In this document: in pieces, positions 1 to 7,969 of the stretch
Layout: every line of letters begins with the position of its first letter
Position numbering within the stretch: the stretch's first letter is position 1
Assembly (NCBI GenBank): GCA_035255485.1
Contig: DATEZO010000315.1
Location: forward strand, 1 to 42,201
Source of the DNA: DATEZO01 sp035255485
GTDB lineage: Bacteria > Pseudomonadota > Gammaproteobacteria > Burkholderiales > Burkholderiaceae_D
Length of the DNA: 42,201 nt
Reading direction: 5' to 3'
The notes under the pieces: generated by a model
Database searches by the model: none
What the model saw: only the letters and a program-made list of their open reading frames with translations
What the model was told of the DNA's origin: nothing
Program-made: the position numbers and the translations under genes

Positions 1-776
1 GCATCCGTCAAGATCTTGCGGTCGGCTTCAGACAGCTTGTCCCAGAACTTCTTGCTGACCAGCGGAATGAATGCGCCATAGGCATGGCGGGTCTGCGACA
101 GGTATTTCTGCACTTCATTCAGCTTGAGCGCTGCGATCACCGCGGTCGGCGTGCCTTGGCCGTCAACAGTCTTGGTTTCCAGCGCAGTGTACAACTCGGG
201 CACCGCCAGCGGCACCGGATTGGCGCCGAGCGCCTTCACGGTTTCCTGCGAGATCTTGGCTTGTATCGAACGCAGTTTCAAACCCTGGAAATCTTCCAGC
301 TTTGCGATCGGCCGCTTGCTGTTGGTGAAATTGAAAAACCCGTTTTCCCAGTAGCCCAAGCCGACCAGGCCTTTTTCCGGCAGCTTGTCGAGCAGCTTCT
401 TGCCGACCGGGCCGTCCAGCACCGTTTCCGCTTCCTTCTCGGTATCGAACAGGAACGGATAGTCCAGGATCTCGTATTCCTTCACCATGCCGGTCAGCGT
501 AGTGGTCTGCGGCACCGTGAATTCGATGGTGCCGCCCTGCAGCGCCGACGTCACCTGCACATCGTTGCCGAGCGCGGCATTGTAGAACGGCTTGATCTTG
601 ATGTTGCCGTTGCTCTTTTTCGCGACCAGTTCGACAAAGCGCGCGACGCCCTGCCCCTGGTGCGATTTCTCGGGCAGCGTCACGGCAAACTTGGCGCTGA
701 TTTCAGCGAAGGCGCTGCCGGTCAGGGCGAAGCAGGCAGCAGCGATCAGGATGTGATGGGATAGACGCAGTTTCAT
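1..776 (-). CDS. dctP: TRAP transporter substrate-binding protein DctP (partial, C-terminus outside window)
   Basis: Periplasmic solute-binding subunit of a tripartite ATP-independent transporter, expected to deliver an organic acid to the DctQM membrane pair encoded just upstream. Reading the minus strand from ATG at 776 gives about 258 residues before the window ends. The first 24 residues form a signal peptide (basic MKLR start, hydrophobic core, cleavage after SAFA). Family features follow: an early KFAVTLPEKSHQGQG strand, a GTIEFTVPQTTTLTG stretch, YPFLFD, and GLKLRSIQAKI with its Arg in the position where DctP proteins bind the substrate carboxylate. AAGGAG lies about 10 bases before the start. 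The gap after dctM is only 21 bases, so it is the last gene seen of the operon. The ligand cannot be read from sequence; an aromatic acid is inferred from the dioxygenase at the head of the operon. Confidence 0.93.
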   Translation of the reverse strand, partial: MKLRLSHHILIAAACFALTGSAFAEISAKFAVTLPEKSHQGQGVARFVELVAKKSNGNIKIKPFYNAALGNDVQVTSALQGGTIEFTVPQTTTLTGMVKEYEILDYPFLFDTEKEAETVLDGPVGKKLLDKLPEKGLVGLGYWENGFFNFTNSKRPIAKLEDFQGLKLRSIQAKISQETVKALGANPVPLAVPELYTALETKTVDGQGTPTAVIAALKLNEVQKYLSQTRHAYGAFIPLVSKKFWDKLSEADRKILTD

Positions 777-797
777 GGGATATTTCTCCTTTGTAAT

Positions 798-2075
798 TTA
801 CTTCCACCAGCCGGCCGGCACCGTGACCAGCGCCGGAAATAGAATCAGGGAAACCAGGATCAGGGATTCGGCCAGCAGGAACGGCAGGATGCCGCGCACT
901 GCCTGTTCGATCGAAATCTTGCCGATCGACGAGACCACGTTCAGTACCACGCCGACCGGCGGCGTAATCATGCCGATCGAGCAGTTCATGATGAATACCA
1001 CGCCGAAATACACCGGATCGACACCGGCCTGCATGACAATCGGCAGGAACACCGGCGTCAGGATCAGCACGATCGGGATGAAATCGAGCACCATCCCGAA
1101 CAGGAATACGATCACCATCATTGCCGCCACCAGCGTGATCTGGCTGCCGGCCAGCGGCTCCAGCAGCTTGGCGATGTCACCCGGCACATCGGCGATCGTG
1201 ATCATGTAGGACGCTACCATCGCCAGCGCGGCCAGCAGCAGCACCACCGCAGTGGTACGGGCGGTCACCAGCATGCAATGGTAGATCGAGGCGAGATCCA
1301 GCTCGCGATAGACGACCAGACCGACGAACATCGCGTACATCGCAGCGACTACTGCTGCTTCGGTCGGGGTAAACAAGCCGAACTTCAGGCCGCCGATGAT
1401 GATCACCGGCAGCATTAGCGCCCAGAATCCCGATGCCAGGATCCGCAGGCGCTCGCCCCAGCTTTTTCTGGGCGCCAGTTGCACCGATTCCTTGCGCGAA
1501 ATCAGCCACCAGGCGATGATCAGCGATACGCCCATCAGCACGCCCGGCACGATACCGGCCAAAAACAGCTTGGTGATCGACAGATTGGCCACCACGCCGA
1601 ACAGCAGGAAACCGATCGAAGGCGGGATCACCGGCGCGATGATGCCGCCCGCCGCCATCAGTCCGCAGGAACGCGACACATCGTAGCCGGCGTTGCGCAT
1701 CATCGGCACCAGGATGGCGGCGATGGCGGCGGTGTCGGCCACCGCCGAACCGGACAGGCTGGCCAGGATCACGGCGGCGAATACGGCGACATAGCCGAGA
1801 CCGCCGCGCAAATGGCCGACGAAGGCGCTGGCCATGTCGACGATGCGCTTGGACAGTCCGCCTGCATTCATGAATTCGCCCGCCAGAATGAAGAACGGCA
1901 CCGCCATCAGCACGAAATTGTCAGCCCCGCCAATCGCATTCTGCACCACCACCTGCGAGTCGAACTGCCCCAGCAGGAACATCAGCGCAACGCCGCCAAA
2001 CAGCAGCGCGAATGCAATCGGCATGCCGATCGTGATCGACGCCAGCAGCACGCCCAGGAACAGGCCGGCGCTCAT
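798..2075 (-). CDS. dctM: TRAP transporter large permease DctM
   Basis: Large membrane subunit of the TRAP importer, which moves the substrate with sodium or proton co-transport. The 425-residue protein is the usual DctM length and is almost entirely hydrophobic, with about 11-12 predicted membrane segments. It carries family-typical stretches such as FFILAGEFMNAGGLSKRIV near residues 60-80, ASLSGSAVADTAAI near 105-118, GGIIAPVIPPSIGF near 142-155 and MITPPVGVVLNV near 370. The start overlaps the end of dctQ by four bases (ATGA), implying translational coupling and a 1:1 complex. It belongs to the operon dioxygenase-dctQ-dctM-dctP. Confidence 0.96.
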   Translation of the reverse strand: MSAGLFLGVLLASITIGMPIAFALLFGGVALMFLLGQFDSQVVVQNAIGGADNFVLMAVPFFILAGEFMNAGGLSKRIVDMASAFVGHLRGGLGYVAVFAAVILASLSGSAVADTAAIAAILVPMMRNAGYDVSRSCGLMAAGGIIAPVIPPSIGFLLFGVVANLSITKLFLAGIVPGVLMGVSLIIAWWLISRKESVQLAPRKSWGERLRILASGFWALMLPVIIIGGLKFGLFTPTEAAVVAAMYAMFVGLVVYRELDLASIYHCMLVTARTTAVVLLLAALAMVASYMITIADVPGDIAKLLEPLAGSQITLVAAMMVIVFLFGMVLDFIPIVLILTPVFLPIVMQAGVDPVYFGVVFIMNCSIGMITPPVGVVLNVVSSIGKISIEQAVRGILPFLLAESLILVSLILFPALVTVPAGWWK

Positions 2076-2635
2076 GGCCGCGGCTCCTGGCCATGACGCG
2101 CCACCATATCGATCTTGTCTTCGATGCGCTGGCCGATATTGCGCACCAGCGCCAGCTCATCATCGCTCCGGCGCTCCAGCAGCGCCACCCGCATGTTGTA
2201 CAGGATGCTGATCGCCATGCCGACGCCGAACACGATGGCTACCGCATACAGCCAGGCATAGGAAATCCCGAGCACCGGATATTGATTGGACAGGTTGATG
2301 ACGGTCTGCTGCCACCCGCCGACGATGAAAAAGCCGCAACACGCCAGCATGATGACGCCGGTAATGGCGATGCAGAGTTTTTTACCGAAGTCGGGCAGGC
2401 GCGTGACCAGCGTGTCGAAGCCGATATGCGCATGCTCGCGCGAGGCCAGGATCGCGCCCAGGAATATCAGCCAGACAAATACCAGGCGCGCCAGCTCTTC
2501 CGACCAGGCGATGCCGGAATCGAAGGCATAGCGTAATACCACGTTGCCGAATACGAGAATCGACATGATAGCCAGGCAGGCCACGATGGTGACTTCGAGA
2601 ACGCGAGAAACCCCTCGCGACAGATGCTTGAACAT
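2072..2635 (-). CDS. dctQ: TRAP transporter small permease DctQ
   Basis: Small membrane subunit of the TRAP importer, 187 residues with four predicted helices (roughly residues 13-33, 48-63, 87-106 and 126-146). The family signature GIAWSEELARLVFVWLIFLGA lies around residues 41-61, overlapping the second helix. It pairs with DctM, whose start overlaps this stop by four bases. A charged C-terminal tail follows the last helix. It sits 145 bases downstream of the homogentisate-dioxygenase-like gene on the same strand, and a stem-loop lies in that gap, so the transporter may be expressed at a different level from the enzyme. Confidence 0.94.
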   Translation of the reverse strand: MFKHLSRGVSRVLEVTIVACLAIMSILVFGNVVLRYAFDSGIAWSEELARLVFVWLIFLGAILASREHAHIGFDTLVTRLPDFGKKLCIAITGVIMLACCGFFIVGGWQQTVINLSNQYPVLGISYAWLYAVAIVFGVGMAISILYNMRVALLERRSDDELALVRNIGQRIEDKIDMVARHGQEPRP

Positions 2636-2715
2636 GCCTTTATCTCCTCTGGCAGTGCCTTGATGTCATGCGGCAGTCAGCCGGGCTACTGCTGCCGTTT
2701 GCACTTGTTCAGGCT

Positions 2716-2752
2716 GCCGGATGGCGTGAAACCGGTTGCGCCATCCTGCGGC
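2716..2752 (-). promoter_or_regulatory. Stem-loop between dioxygenase-like gene and dctQ
   Basis: GGATGGCG (2719-2726) pairs perfectly with CGCCATCC (2739-2746), and flanking GCC/GGC can extend the stem. There is no T-run after it on the minus strand, so a full intrinsic terminator is unlikely. A messenger-processing or stabilising hairpin within the operon is more plausible. Confidence 0.45.
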
Positions 2753-2780
2753 CTGCGTGATCGATACTGCAACCGGACGC

Positions 2781-3917
2781 TTATTTTTCCACCCAGGATT
2801 TGAGGTAGTTCTTGTCTTCCACGCCCTCCGGCATCGGCGCGATATCCACCGGGAAGCGCGTGTCGATCATGACCGCCACTTCATCGGTATAGCGACGCTG
2901 CCCTGACGTATCGGCTTCGGCCAGCGCAAATGCCTTGGGATGCGGGCCGTGCGCAAATCCGGACGGGTGCGAAGTCAGCATGCCGGGCTTGATATTGTCG
3001 CGGCTGAAGAAATTGCCCTTGTGATAGAAGATGCTTTCGTCGAATTCATCGTTGTTGTGGAAAAACGGCACCTTGAGCGCACCCGGATCGGATTCGATCG
3101 GCCGCGGCGCGAAGGTGCAGATCACCACAGTGCCGCTCAGGAACGTGGCGTGTGCGGTCGGCGGCAGGTGATAGCGATCCGACAGCATTTCGCGGATGTC
3201 GCGCCAGTTCAGCTTGACCGGCACGCAGTCGCCGTGCCAGCCCACCGCGTCCAGCGGATTGAACGGGAATGTCACGGTAGTGAACTGGTTGCGGCGCTTG
3301 ATGCGCACCTTGGTTTCGAATTCGCCTTGCTGGGCCTTGAATGCCTCATCGATCTTCGGCGTTTCCAGCACCGCCATGTCGAACAGCGCATGCCGGCCGA
3401 CAATTCCGCGATCCGGCAGCTGGTAACTGTCTTCGGTGGCCTCGATCATCAGGAACTGCACCGGCTCGGCCGCCTCGATACGCCAGGCAGTGCCGCGCGG
3501 CATCAGGATGTAGTCGCCGTCGCGAAAGCTCATGTGGCCGTAATCGCAAAATAGCTCGCCGGAGCCGGCATGCACGAAAAACAGGTCATCGCCGTCGCCG
3601 TTGCGCACCAGGTGATCCATCTTGCCCGCCCCGGTCTTCCAGGTGCGAACCAGGACATTGGCGTTCGACATCACGGGATGTGCGGTCCACGGACACATGT
3701 CATTCGCCGGCAGCTTGTTGAGGTCGAGGCTGTGCGGTTGCAGCGGGCCGTCCCAGTCGGTCCATCCGGTCGGCTTGTGCGAATGCAGGATATGGCTGGC
3801 GGCACCGAAAAAGCCGTCGCGGCCATGTTCGCGTTCATACAGGCCTTTCGGGATATCGCAGTGCGCCTGCTTGGTGTAGATACCTTCGGTCTTGGGGAAA
3901 GTGATTGGTTGCTTCAT
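2781..3917 (-). CDS. Homogentisate 1,2-dioxygenase-like ring-cleavage enzyme (short form)
   Basis: Cupin-fold Fe(II) dioxygenase of the homogentisate dioxygenase family; true members open the ring of 2,5-dihydroxyphenylacetate to maleylacetoacetate in the cytoplasm. The protein has 378 residues, shorter than classical HmgA (about 430-445). It keeps the iron-site layout: His287, Glu294 (in the HNNDEFDE stretch) and His323 (in AHGP), with His317 where the catalytic second-sphere His sits. PFNPLDAVGWHGD (219-231) matches the family's central motif. One extra residue lies between the first His and the Glu compared with human HGD. The start is supported by AGGAG before the ATG. It heads an operon with a TRAP importer and is divergent from an IclR regulator. 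It may be a paralogue acting on homogentisate or on a related hydroquinone acid; the substrate is not certain. Confidence 0.8.
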   Translation of the reverse strand: MKQPITFPKTEGIYTKQAHCDIPKGLYEREHGRDGFFGAASHILHSHKPTGWTDWDGPLQPHSLDLNKLPANDMCPWTAHPVMSNANVLVRTWKTGAGKMDHLVRNGDGDDLFFVHAGSGELFCDYGHMSFRDGDYILMPRGTAWRIEAAEPVQFLMIEATEDSYQLPDRGIVGRHALFDMAVLETPKIDEAFKAQQGEFETKVRIKRRNQFTTVTFPFNPLDAVGWHGDCVPVKLNWRDIREMLSDRYHLPPTAHATFLSGTVVICTFAPRPIESDPGALKVPFFHNNDEFDESIFYHKGNFFSRDNIKPGMLTSHPSGFAHGPHPKAFALAEADTSGQRRYTDEVAVMIDTRFPVDIAPMPEGVEDKNYLKSWVEK

Positions 3918-3970
3918 GAAAATCTCCTGAAACGAATACTGTTTTATAAGTAGTTCAAGCCTGTAGTTTG

Positions 3971-4069
3971 ATACGCATATCGTAACGCAGTCAATCTATG
4001 TGTAACATTAGGCGACGAAACAACGAATGTCAACGCACCAAATGCAGAAAGTGTTATACTATTCGTAAC
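3971..4069. promoter_or_regulatory. Repeated GTAAC boxes, candidate IclR operators
   Basis: The 193-base divergent region holds three related boxes on the same strand: ATCGTAAC (3979-3986), GTGTAAC (4000-4006) and TTCGTAAC (4062-4069). The outer two are longer imperfect inverted repeats, at 3971-3986 and at 4053-4069 (GTTATACTATTCGTAAC). They flank and overlap the predicted minus-strand promoter and a TATACT -10-like hexamer (4055-4060) facing the regulator gene, which is the expected arrangement for IclR autoregulation and control of the divergent operon. Confidence 0.45.
4005..4033 (-). promoter_or_regulatory. Predicted sigma-70 promoter of the dioxygenase-TRAP operon
   Basis: On the minus strand a perfect TTGACA -35 (4028-4033) is followed, after exactly 17 bases, by TAATGT as -10 (4005-4010). 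Transcription would start near 3998, leaving an 80-base leader before the ATG at 3917. The promoter is close to consensus, so control would more probably be by repression or conditional activation from the neighbouring GTAAC boxes. Confidence 0.55.
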
Positions 4070-4110
4070 ATCATTACTGTTTGTAGTGCTTATTGCCTCG
4101 ATTGGAACCC

Positions 4111-4923
4111 ATGGACTCCCCTCTCTTGTCTCCGGAAGAAAAAGAACGCAACGGCGTCCAGTCCGTGGAAATCGGCCTGGCCCTGTTCAAGCACCTGGTC
4201 CAGGCCGGCAAGCCGCTGCCGCTATCGGATCTGTCGCGCCAGGCCCACATGCATCGCGCCAAGGCCCATCGCTACCTGGCCAGCCTGATCCAGGCTGGAT
4301 TCGTGCGCCAGGATGACGGTACCGGGCACTACGACATCGGACCGTTCGTACAGGATCTGTCGATTGCCTACATGTCGCGCCAGAATCCGATCCGGCTGGC
4401 ATCGCCGGCCGCCACGCGGCTGGCCGAGGAATGCAACGAGACCTGCCTGATCGCAGTCTGGGGCAGCAGCGGCGCCACTGCGATCCGCCTCTACAAGCCG
4501 CCGCGCGAAGTCGCCATCAGCATCGCCGAAGGCACGGTGTTCAACCTGACCATGTCGGCCACCGGCCGCGTCTTCGCCGCTTACCTGCCGCGCCCGGAAA
4601 CCGCAGCCATGGTGGCCAGGGAGCTGGCCCAGCACCGTGCCGCGCGCAACAGCAAGGCACCGCAGACGCCGCAGGAACTCGATGAAGTGCTGGAAGAAAT
4701 ACGGTTGCAAGGGCTGAGTCGCGTCAGGGGCCATAATGCGCCGGGCATCGATGCATTGGCGGCGCCGGTATTCGACGCCTACGGCCGTATCGTGCTCGGC
4801 CTGACGCTGGTCGGCCCGGAACTGTCGCTCGATGTGTCCTACAACGGCAAGCCGGCGCAAATGCTGCGCAGCGCCGCGCAAGAGGTTTCAGCCCAGTTGG
4901 GGTACGTGGCTCCGCTCCGGTAA
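4111..4923 (+). CDS. IclR-family transcriptional regulator
   Basis: DNA-binding regulator of 270 residues from the ATG at 4111; an upstream TTG at 4093 has no ribosome-binding site. The N-terminal winged helix-turn-helix spans about residues 15-75 (SVEIGLALFKHLVQ, then LPLSDLSRQAHMHRAKAHRYL as the recognition region). The C-terminal effector domain spans about 90-265 and has the family's MSATGRVFAAYLP and GIDALAAPVFDAYGRIVLGLTL stretches. It is transcribed away from the dioxygenase-TRAP operon, and IclR proteins commonly control adjacent aromatic-acid catabolic operons (HmgR, PobR and PcaR types). The likely role is to sense the imported aromatic acid or an intermediate and to regulate both promoters; the effector is unknown. 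Confidence 0.92.
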   Translation: MDSPLLSPEEKERNGVQSVEIGLALFKHLVQAGKPLPLSDLSRQAHMHRAKAHRYLASLIQAGFVRQDDGTGHYDIGPFVQDLSIAYMSRQNPIRLASPAATRLAEECNETCLIAVWGSSGATAIRLYKPPREVAISIAEGTVFNLTMSATGRVFAAYLPRPETAAMVARELAQHRAARNSKAPQTPQELDEVLEEIRLQGLSRVRGHNAPGIDALAAPVFDAYGRIVLGLTLVGPELSLDVSYNGKPAQMLRSAAQEVSAQLGYVAPLR

Positions 4924-4985
4924 GTCGCCATGCGGCGTACGTCAATGGATGGCCGGCATGATGTATCGCTTTAAGGAGAATCTGC

Positions 4986-5771
4986 ATGGACCGATTGCCT
5001 GCCTTGTTCATCTCGCATGGATCGCCGATGCTGGCGATCGAAGACAGCCCGGCACGCCGCTTTCTGCTGACGCTGGGCAAAACGCTGCCGCAGCCGAAAG
5101 CGATCGTGGTGGCTTCCGCCCATTGGGAAACCAGCGGAATGCCGGCGGTCCTTGTCGCATCCGAGCCGGAAACGCTGCACGATTTCGGCGGCTTTCCGCC
5201 GGCCCTGTTTGCGATCCGGTATCCGGCGCCGGGCGCACCGGCGATTGCGGAGCAGGCCGCGCAATTACTGGAGCGGGCCGGCCTCGCGGTGCGGCGCAGC
5301 GCTGATCGCGGCCTGGACCACGGCGCATGGGTGCCGCTGCGCCTGATGTATCCGGACGCAGATATTCCGGTGACGCAGGTGTCGCTGCTGCACGGCGCAA
5401 CGCCTGCCGCACATGCCGCCATCGGCAACGCACTGGCGCCACTGCGCGACGACGGCGTGCTGATCATCGGCTCCGGCTCGCTTACGCATAACCTGCACGA
5501 ATTTCGCGGCCAGCCGATCGAGGCGCCGGTCCCCGCCTGGGTGAGCGATTTCGGCGACTGGATGCTGGCGCAGCTGCGCGACAACCGGCACGACGCACTG
5601 CTGGATTACCGGCGGCAGGCGCCGTTCGCCGTGCGCAACCATCCGACCGAAGAGCATCTGCTGCCGCTGTTCGTCGCCATGGGCGCGGCAGGCAAAAATG
5701 CGCGGGCCGAACGGCTGCATGCGAGCGTGGAATACGGCGTGCTGGCGATGGATGTCTATGCCTTTTCCTGA
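4986..5771 (+). CDS. ygiD: Class III extradiol dioxygenase, 4,5-DOPA dioxygenase (YgiD/LigB) family
   Basis: Metal-dependent ring-opening dioxygenase; characterised relatives cleave L-DOPA or similar catechols in vitro. The protein has 261 residues. Conserved histidines are visible at H11 (LFISHGSPML), H46 (ASAHWET), H112 (LDHGAWVPL), H168 (GSLTHNLHE) and H224 (TEEHLLPL), a pattern typical of the DODA subfamily with its zinc or iron site. A strong AAGGAGA site precedes the ATG. It lies 62 bases after the IclR gene on the same strand and may be co-transcribed with it. A stem-loop follows the gene. The natural substrate of bacterial YgiD proteins is poorly defined; the aromatic-degradation neighbourhood fits a catechol substrate, but that is inference. 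Confidence 0.9.
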   Translation: MDRLPALFISHGSPMLAIEDSPARRFLLTLGKTLPQPKAIVVASAHWETSGMPAVLVASEPETLHDFGGFPPALFAIRYPAPGAPAIAEQAAQLLERAGLAVRRSADRGLDHGAWVPLRLMYPDADIPVTQVSLLHGATPAAHAAIGNALAPLRDDGVLIIGSGSLTHNLHEFRGQPIEAPVPAWVSDFGDWMLAQLRDNRHDALLDYRRQAPFAVRNHPTEEHLLPLFVAMGAAGKNARAERLHASVEYGVLAMDVYAFS

Positions 5772-5796
5772 CATCGTCAATTCGCAGCCCTGCCCC

Positions 5797-5826
5797 GCCA
5801 GAGAAACCACCTGCGGCTTCTCTGGT
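5797..5826. terminator. Stem-loop terminator between convergent genes
   Basis: CCAGAGAA (5798-5805) pairs perfectly with TTCTCTGG (5818-5825), and the stem can grow by outer and inner pairs. It sits in the 68-base gap between the convergent ygiD and lipoprotein genes, so it could serve both directions. No long T-run is present, so termination efficiency is uncertain. Confidence 0.5.
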
Positions 5827-5839
5827 GCACGACGTCCGG

Positions 5840-6661
5840 CTACGATCTGGTGCCGACGAAGATCGTGCCTTCTCCCGTATCGCTCATCTTGCCGATGATA
5901 TAGAGGCGCTTCTTCGTAGCGTCGAAGTAGACATTGCCCGCCATGCTCTGGTTCGACAGCGGATGGCTGCCACCGACGAAGGACAGGCTGGCCACATAGG
6001 ATGTCGCATCGACGCGCGTTGCCAGCGTCGCCATGATGGTGCATCCGCAAGTCAACTTGCCGGTCACCTCGCCGCTGCTGGAAATCGTCAGCTCCAGGTT
6101 GTCTTCCTTGACGCTCCTGGTCGTCATCACGCCGGCATACACGCCCGCCAGCGATGCCAGCGGCGGCAGTTGGGAGTACGCGCTATTGAATGCGCCGTTG
6201 AATGCAAGCGGCGTTCCGGGCGCCGGATACGTCAGGACGCCGTTGAACGAGACATTGGGCACATAGCTTGCCTGCATCGCCGCATTTCCGAATGTGGTCT
6301 GCGCACCTGTTCCCGTCAGGCTCAGGTTCAGCGCATTGGTCGAGGTAAAACTGCCATTGGCCAGCGTGCCGGTGCCCAGGATCGCGCCTGCCGGCGCTTG
6401 CGCGGCGGAAAGGTCCGAGTACACCATGTAGTACGAGCCATCGGCCTGCAGCAAGGTTGTGAGCGCCTGGCCGCTATCCGTCAGGTGCCCGTCGAACACG
6501 CCGGACACCGTCGTGGTCGGCAACACCACCGGCGGCGGGCCGGGGTTATTGACCACGGCACTGCTGTCTTGCGACGAGTCTTTCTTTGCACCGCCGCACG
6601 CGGCAAGCAATATCCCCAACAGCGCCGCCACACCCAGCGACTTGATATTCGACAGAATCAT
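5840..6661 (-). CDS. Hypothetical lipoprotein
   Basis: No family recognised. Start chosen at the ATG at 6661, preceded by GGGAG; the frame stays open further upstream but that part lacks a signal and is not coding-like. The resulting 273-residue protein starts with a lipoprotein signal (MILSNIKSLGVAALLGILLAAC, lipid attachment at Cys22, followed by GG, which favours outer-membrane sorting). A Ser/Asp/Pro-rich linker runs to about residue 50. The rest is rich in small and polar residues (Gly, Ser, Thr, Ala) with alternating hydrophobic stretches, suggesting a beta-rich extracytoplasmic domain with two repeated units (SGVFDGHLTDSG near 53 and LAGVYAGVMTTRS near 170). Two cysteines (CGC) occur near 205. 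It is transcribed alone. Confidence 0.8.
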   Translation of the reverse strand: MILSNIKSLGVAALLGILLAACGGAKKDSSQDSSAVVNNPGPPPVVLPTTTVSGVFDGHLTDSGQALTTLLQADGSYYMVYSDLSAAQAPAGAILGTGTLANGSFTSTNALNLSLTGTGAQTTFGNAAMQASYVPNVSFNGVLTYPAPGTPLAFNGAFNSAYSQLPPLASLAGVYAGVMTTRSVKEDNLELTISSSGEVTGKLTCGCTIMATLATRVDATSYVASLSFVGGSHPLSNQSMAGNVYFDATKKRLYIIGKMSDTGEGTIFVGTRS

Positions 6662-7104
6662 GTTTTGCTCCCACAGATGAGATTGGACGAAGCCTTGTTG
6701 CGACAATTTGTACCGACACATCGATTGAACCATTCGATTTACAACGCAACCTTGCTTAATCTCACAAGATGCATGCGCAAATTTGTAAAAATTTATTTGC
6801 CCGATACCGGGCTGGCCGGGCCCGCCGTCCATGCAGCGGCGAGCGCGCGCAAAAACCGGAAAGCGCCTGGATGACGTTGCAAATTTTCAAAAAATAGCCG
6901 GAGTATGTTAAAAAAATACACTAATGCGCAACCATCATGCGGGAATTAAAAAATACACGTATAAGTATGTAAATCGCCCGAAATCGCACCGGATGCCGCA
7001 AACATCAGCCGCCCACGTCCGGGCCTGGCTTTCGCTATCATGGCAACAGCGCGGCAGGATGATGCAGGCAGATTGCGCACGGCTTGATTGGAGGACTTGC
7101 GATC
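6662..7104. other. Divergent intergenic region (443 bases)
   Basis: No gene supported. It separates the lipoprotein (leftward) from folE (rightward), so it should hold both promoters. The right half is AT-rich and contains two AAAAAATACAC stretches (near 6912 and 6948), the second running into an imperfect inverted repeat around ACGTATAAGTATGT. A similar AAATACAC motif occurs upstream of the lactate permease. The upstream extension of the lipoprotein frame is not convincing. Confidence 0.5.
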
Positions 7105-7680
7105 ATGGATGACCATTTTTCAGATGAAGACTGGCGCCGGCTCTTGCGCCATCTCGGCGAGGACCCCGACCGGCAGGGCCTGACGGATACGCCGCAGCGT
7201 GTCGACAGGGCGTGGAAACACTGGACTTCCGGCTACGCACAGGACCCGGCGGAGATCCTGAAAGTGTTCGAAGACGGCGCCGAACAGTACAACGAGCTGA
7301 TCGTGGTGCGCGGCATCCCCGTCTACAGCCATTGCGAGCATCATCTCGCGCCCTTCTTCGGCTCGGCCACGGTAGGCTATACGCCGAACGGGAAAATCGT
7401 CGGCCTGTCCAAGCTGACTCGGCTGGTGGAGTGTTTTTCAAAGCGGCTGCAAGTACAGGAGCGGCTCACGATCCAGATCGCCAATGCACTCATGCAGCAT
7501 GTCGAACCGCTTTCGGTCGGCGTGGTGATCCGGTGCCGCCACTTGTGCATGGAAAGCCGCGGCATCCGCACTCCCGGCGAGGAAACCGTCACATCGGCGC
7601 TACTGGGCGAAATGCGCGCCAATCTCGGCTTGAGAACCGAATTCCTGGCGCTGGCAAGAGAATCCGGCATGCCCGGATAG
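7105..7680 (+). CDS. folE: GTP cyclohydrolase I
   Basis: Converts GTP to 7,8-dihydroneopterin triphosphate, the first step of folate and other pterin synthesis, in the cytoplasm. The start at ATG 7105 has GGAGGA (7090-7095) nine bases upstream; the TTG at 7084 would put that site inside the gene. The 191-residue product shows the zinc site: Cys77 and the His pair of CEHH (77-80), plus Cys148 in RHLCMESRGI, together with the LSKLTRLVECFSKRLQVQERLT segment (101-122). No folate genes are adjacent, so it may be a second, specialised copy. A link to a pterin-dependent hydroxylase is possible in an aromatic-degradation region, but none is encoded here. Confidence 0.95.
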   Translation: MDDHFSDEDWRRLLRHLGEDPDRQGLTDTPQRVDRAWKHWTSGYAQDPAEILKVFEDGAEQYNELIVVRGIPVYSHCEHHLAPFFGSATVGYTPNGKIVGLSKLTRLVECFSKRLQVQERLTIQIANALMQHVEPLSVGVVIRCRHLCMESRGIRTPGEETVTSALLGEMRANLGLRTEFLALARESGMPG

Positions 7681-7762
7681 TCCTGTGGAATAACCTCTAC
7701 GCCGCGACCGGAAATGGGTGGCAATCTGAACGATGCGCGCCGTCAATCGCGCCGAGAACGGA

Positions 7763-7969
7763 TCAGGGCCCATCGACCCCGGCGCGGGCGCGCTGCATGG
7801 CCTCCTTCAGCAGATCGAGATCGCCAACGTGATTCGACAGCAGCAGGATCAGCCTGGCATTCACCTGCATGCTTTGTGCTTCGGAGAGTCCGCGATGCAT
7901 CTCGATCAGCGCGGCGTAGAATTCGTCCGGCGACATCATGTTGGGATCGGTATTGAGTCGGGCGCTCAT
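7763..7969 (-). CDS. Small DUF2783-type protein, probable MhaB-like hydroxylase partner
   Basis: A 68-residue acidic, helical protein with no cysteines or signal. Its start overlaps the stop of the flavoprotein hydroxylase gene by four bases, so the two are translationally coupled. In Pseudomonas putida U the 3-hydroxyphenylacetate 6-hydroxylase needs a flavoprotein (MhaA) and a small coupling protein (MhaB) of very similar size; gene order, size and partner all match here. Two conserved-looking stretches are MSPDEFYAALIEMHRGLS (12-29) and NARLILLLSNHVGDLDLLKEAM (37-58). The function is inferred from context and size, not from an alignment. Confidence 0.72.
   Translation of the reverse strand: MSARLNTDPNMMSPDEFYAALIEMHRGLSEAQSMQVNARLILLLSNHVGDLDLLKEAMQRARAGVDGP

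Noticed and set aside
84..764. Open frame of 226 codons on the plus strand
   Set aside because: It lies opposite the dctP gene, which has a signal peptide, family motifs and a ribosome-binding site; the plus frame is an artefact of high GC.
5825..6874. 349-codon plus-strand frame opposite the lipoprotein gene
   Set aside because: The minus-strand product has a lipobox and a ribosome-binding site; the plus frame has neither.
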